Shown here: positions 6,631 to 7,951 of the stretch, in pieces
How the letters are laid out: each line of letters begins with the position of its first letter
Numbering within the stretch: position 1 is the stretch's first letter
DNA from: Chloroflexota bacterium
GTDB lineage: Bacteria > Chloroflexota > Anaerolineae > 4572-78 > J111
Direction: 5' to 3'
NCBI GenBank assembly: GCA_003694775.1
Contig: RFJV01000177.1
Location: forward strand, 1-7,951
DNA: 7,951 bases
The notes under the pieces: model-generated
The model's database searches: none
Seen by the model: only the letters and a program-made list of their open reading frames with translations
What the model was told of the DNA's origin: nothing
Translations under genes and position numbers: made by a program

Positions 6631-6635
6631 CCCTC
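6631..6635 (-). promoter_or_regulatory. Ribosome binding site of hydantoinase B gene, overlapping reductase stop
   Basis: On the minus strand GAGGG is placed 6 bases before the ATG at 6624, and its first G is the last base of the reductase stop codon TAG (6637-6635). This supports the 6624 start and suggests translational coupling. Confidence 0.6.
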
Positions 6636-7492
6636 TACACAAAGAGCGGTTCTGCATCCCGGCGGGTGACCATCTGCTCCATTTCCTCGTCGGAGGGGCG
6701 GGTTTCAAAGCGGCTGGCCGCGTCGAGGATTTTGGGCAGGAGGTGGATGTCGCCGGTGGAGTTGAGGAAGATGCCGGGCCGGCCCAGCACCCAGTGGACT
6801 GCCCGGTCGATGTCGGCCTGGTCTTCGAACGGCTCGTACCAGGTGGCGCGGGTCTTGGGTCGGTCGCCCCAGGGCCGGCGGGCCAGCGATTTGATGGTCT
6901 GCACGGCGACGTTGCGCTGGCGGCAGATGTCCATCAGCTTTTCAAAATTGGCCGCGTATTCGGGATTTTTCATCACCAGGTAGTTGTACGGCAGAAGGAT
7001 GGAGTCAAAATCGAACCGCTCCAGACTGCGCAGATGCATGGCGGCGATGGGAATATCGTGGCCGGTAACGCCGATGAAGCGCACCAGTCCCTGCCGCCGG
7101 GCTTCCAGCGCGGCTTCCAGCACCCCGCCCGGCCCCATCGCCGTTTCCCACTGCTGGGGGTCGACCAGATAGTGCAGTTGCCACAGGTCCACGTGGTCGG
7201 TTTGCAGGCGCTCCAGGGAACGCTGAAGCTCGTCCAGGGCCTCCCGGTAGGTGCGTTTTTCGGTTTTGGTCGCCAGGAAAAAATCCTGCCGGTACTGCTT
7301 CATCCAGGGGCCGATGCGCAGTTCCGAATCGCCGTAGCTGGCCGCGGTGTCGATATGGTTGATGCCGTACTCCAGCAGAAGCTCCAGAGTACGGTCCGCC
7401 TCGGCCTGGGTAACGCGCCAGAAAGCCGCGGCGCCAAAAATCACGCGGGTGCTCAGATGGCCGGTGCGGCCAAATGGTGCTTTGGGAATCAT
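6635..7492 (-). CDS. Aldo/keto reductase family oxidoreductase
   Basis: This is a 285-residue, probably cytoplasmic, NAD(P)H-dependent reductase with a TIM-barrel fold. The whole catalytic tetrad of the superfamily is visible: D48 and Y53 in [13 protein letters not shown]76 in FLATKTEKR, and H107 in VDLWQLHYL. The N-terminal [18 protein letters not shown] and the later RFIGVTGHD strand also fit. At 285 residues it is a little shorter than many members of 310-330. The start is well supported by AAGGAGG four bases upstream. The gene lies 9 bp after the zinc-finger gene and 10 bp before the hydantoinase B gene on the same strand, so all are likely in one transcript. The substrate cannot be told from sequence. 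The pairing with a ring-opening hydrolase suggests catabolism of a nitrogen heterocycle or its carbonyl product, which is inference only. Confidence 0.93.
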   Translation of the reverse strand: MIPKAPFGRTGHLSTRVIFGAAAFWRVTQAEADRTLELLLEYGINHIDTAASYGDSELRIGPWMKQYRQDFFLATKTEKRTYREALDELQRSLERLQTDHVDLWQLHYLVDPQQWETAMGPGGVLEAALEARRQGLVRFIGVTGHDIPIAAMHLRSLERFDFDSILLPYNYLVMKNPEYAANFEKLMDICRQRNVAVQTIKSLARRPWGDRPKTRATWYEPFEDQADIDRAVHWVLGRPGIFLNSTGDIHLLPKILDAASRFETRPSDEEMEQMVTRRDAEPLFV

Positions 7493-7496
7493 AGTT

Positions 7497-7503
7497 CCTC
7501 CTT
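7497..7503 (-). promoter_or_regulatory. Strong ribosome binding site of reductase gene, sharing bases with upstream stop
   Basis: AAGGAGG on the minus strand lies 4 bases before the reductase ATG. The upstream zinc-finger gene's stop TAA (7504-7502) runs into it as TAAGGAGG, so termination of one gene occurs on the initiation site of the next. Confidence 0.85.
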
Positions 7504-7765
7504 AAACTGGTAGTGAATACACAGGCACAACAATCTCTCGCTCAGCTTTTCGATGCCCGCGTACACTCTCCTCAATCATCTTGAGTACATTGGCCGTATA
7601 GTAACGCACACCACATTGGGTACACACACCTGCAGGCACATTCTCGATGAGTACATACGCCTCTTTCACCCGTCGATGCAGGGTGACACGCTTCTCCACA
7701 ATGGTTCCCCCACAATATTCACAGGTTTCGCCATCCCAGAAACTCATAGTGTTCTCTCCACTCAT
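7502..7765 (-). CDS. YgiT-type zinc finger protein, probable antitoxin-like partner
   Basis: This is an 87-residue protein with two CxxC pairs, C15/C18 (CEYCGG) and C48/C51 (VCTQCGVRYY), separated by a short beta-rich stretch (RVTLHRRVKEAYVLIENVPAG). That is the layout of the YgiT-type zinc-finger domain found at the N-terminus of MqsA-like antitoxins. There is no room for the DNA-binding helix-turn-helix domain of full MqsA, so it is a zinc-finger-only form. The start at 7765 overlaps the stop of the preceding DUF4258-like gene as ATGA. An internal ATG at 7747 has GGAG 8 bases upstream and would give 81 residues, still keeping all four Cys. GC content is lower than in the reductase and hydantoinase genes downstream. 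It and the DUF4258-like gene together form a familiar toxin-antitoxin-like pair; activity is not shown by sequence. Confidence 0.88.
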   Translation of the reverse strand: MSGENTMSFWDGETCEYCGGTIVEKRVTLHRRVKEAYVLIENVPAGVCTQCGVRYYTANVLKMIEESVRGHRKAEREIVVPVYSLPV

Positions 7766-7951
7766 TTTTCAGGTCTATCCTGGTATACCGTTATCACACA
7801 AACTTTTCCGGATATAGTTATACGACACACTATACCAATAGGGCGACCATCAAGGCTTGACCCAACTACTTCGTACTTGCTTTCTTTGGGCCAACTTTTT
7901 CTGATTTTACCTGTAAGAATACCATTCTCCACATCATAGATATCTAAATCG
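7762..7951 (-). CDS. DUF4258-like small protein, C-terminal part, probable toxin-like partner
   Basis: The minus strand is open from the window edge and translates (from base 7950) to 62 residues before a TGA at 7764-7762. The stretch runs from DLDIYDVENGILTGKI through SSLDGRPIGIVCRI to VCVITVYQDRPEK. The ENG-I-G-I helix end, the GRPIGIV strand and the terminal VITVY-D-P motif match the C-terminal half of DUF4258 proteins, small RelE/MqsR-like folds commonly encoded just before YgiT zinc-finger genes. The N-terminus lies beyond base 7951. The ATGA overlap with the zinc-finger gene supports both reading frames. GC is about 40% here, against 65-70% in the metabolic genes, which suggests separate ancestry. 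It may be a toxin by analogy; no catalytic residues can be named from this part. Confidence 0.78.
   Translation of the reverse strand, partial: DLDIYDVENGILTGKIRKSWPKESKYEVVGSSLDGRPIGIVCRITISGKVCVITVYQDRPEK

Noticed and set aside
5302..6669. A 455-codon open frame on the + strand
   Set aside because: It lies wholly antisense to the hydantoinase B gene, whose family motifs are unmistakable. The + frame shows no domain and reflects high-GC codon bias.
6625..6708. N-terminal extension of the hydantoinase B frame (28 more residues)
   Set aside because: It overlaps the reductase C-terminus, is Arg/Pro-rich without family similarity, and the ATG at 6624 has its own ribosome binding site.
6392..7513. 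A 373-codon open frame on the + strand
   Set aside because: It is antisense to the aldo/keto reductase with its full catalytic tetrad, and the translation has no recognisable motif.
7553..7939. A 128-codon open frame on the + strand
   Set aside because: It is antisense to the zinc-finger and DUF4258-like genes, both supported by motifs and the ATGA overlap.

Overview
The window looks like high-GC chromosomal DNA from an uncultured Chloroflexota bacterium, possibly of the Anaerolineae group. Three things point there: a Thr/Pro-rich extracytoplasmic linker followed by an SH3b domain, two YbhF-like ABC ATPases as separate genes beside two HlyD-type adaptors, and short tandem heptamer/octamer arrays between genes. 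The taxonomy is inferred from style, not from a marker gene. GC is roughly 60-70% over most of the window and falls to about 40-50% at the right end (from about 7510).

Left half, + strand (1-4963): an ABC-2 type export system. It has a 5'-truncated ATPase with a Pro in place of the H-loop His (1-720), a complete ATPase with all motifs (840-1796), and two paralogous membrane-fusion/HlyD-family adaptors (1860-3317 and 3341-4963). The two ATPases resemble the two halves of a fused YbhF protein and probably act as one asymmetric pair. The second adaptor carries a Pro/Thr linker and a bacterial SH3 domain. No permease lies in the window, so it must be upstream or elsewhere.

Right half, - strand (7951-5050): a tightly packed gene series read right to left. 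First is the C-terminal end of a DUF4258-like small protein, whose stop overlaps the next start as ATGA. Then come a YgiT-type zinc-finger protein (a probable toxin-antitoxin-like pair), an aldo/keto reductase, and a hydantoinase B/5-oxoprolinase B-type protein. Two of the three junctions place a stop codon inside or against the next gene's Shine-Dalgarno sequence. No hydantoinase A partner is adjacent.

Non-coding: two bipartite short tandem repeat arrays. The one between the two ATPase genes (722-828) has an 8-bp period in both of its blocks. The one between the convergent adaptor and hydantoinase B genes (4951-5061) has a 7-bp period in both blocks and runs into the last codons of both genes. 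A 21-bp palindrome lies between the second ATPase and the first adaptor. No RNA genes, CRISPR arrays, insertion sequences or convincing intrinsic terminators were seen. No gene-free stretch exceeds about 120 bases.
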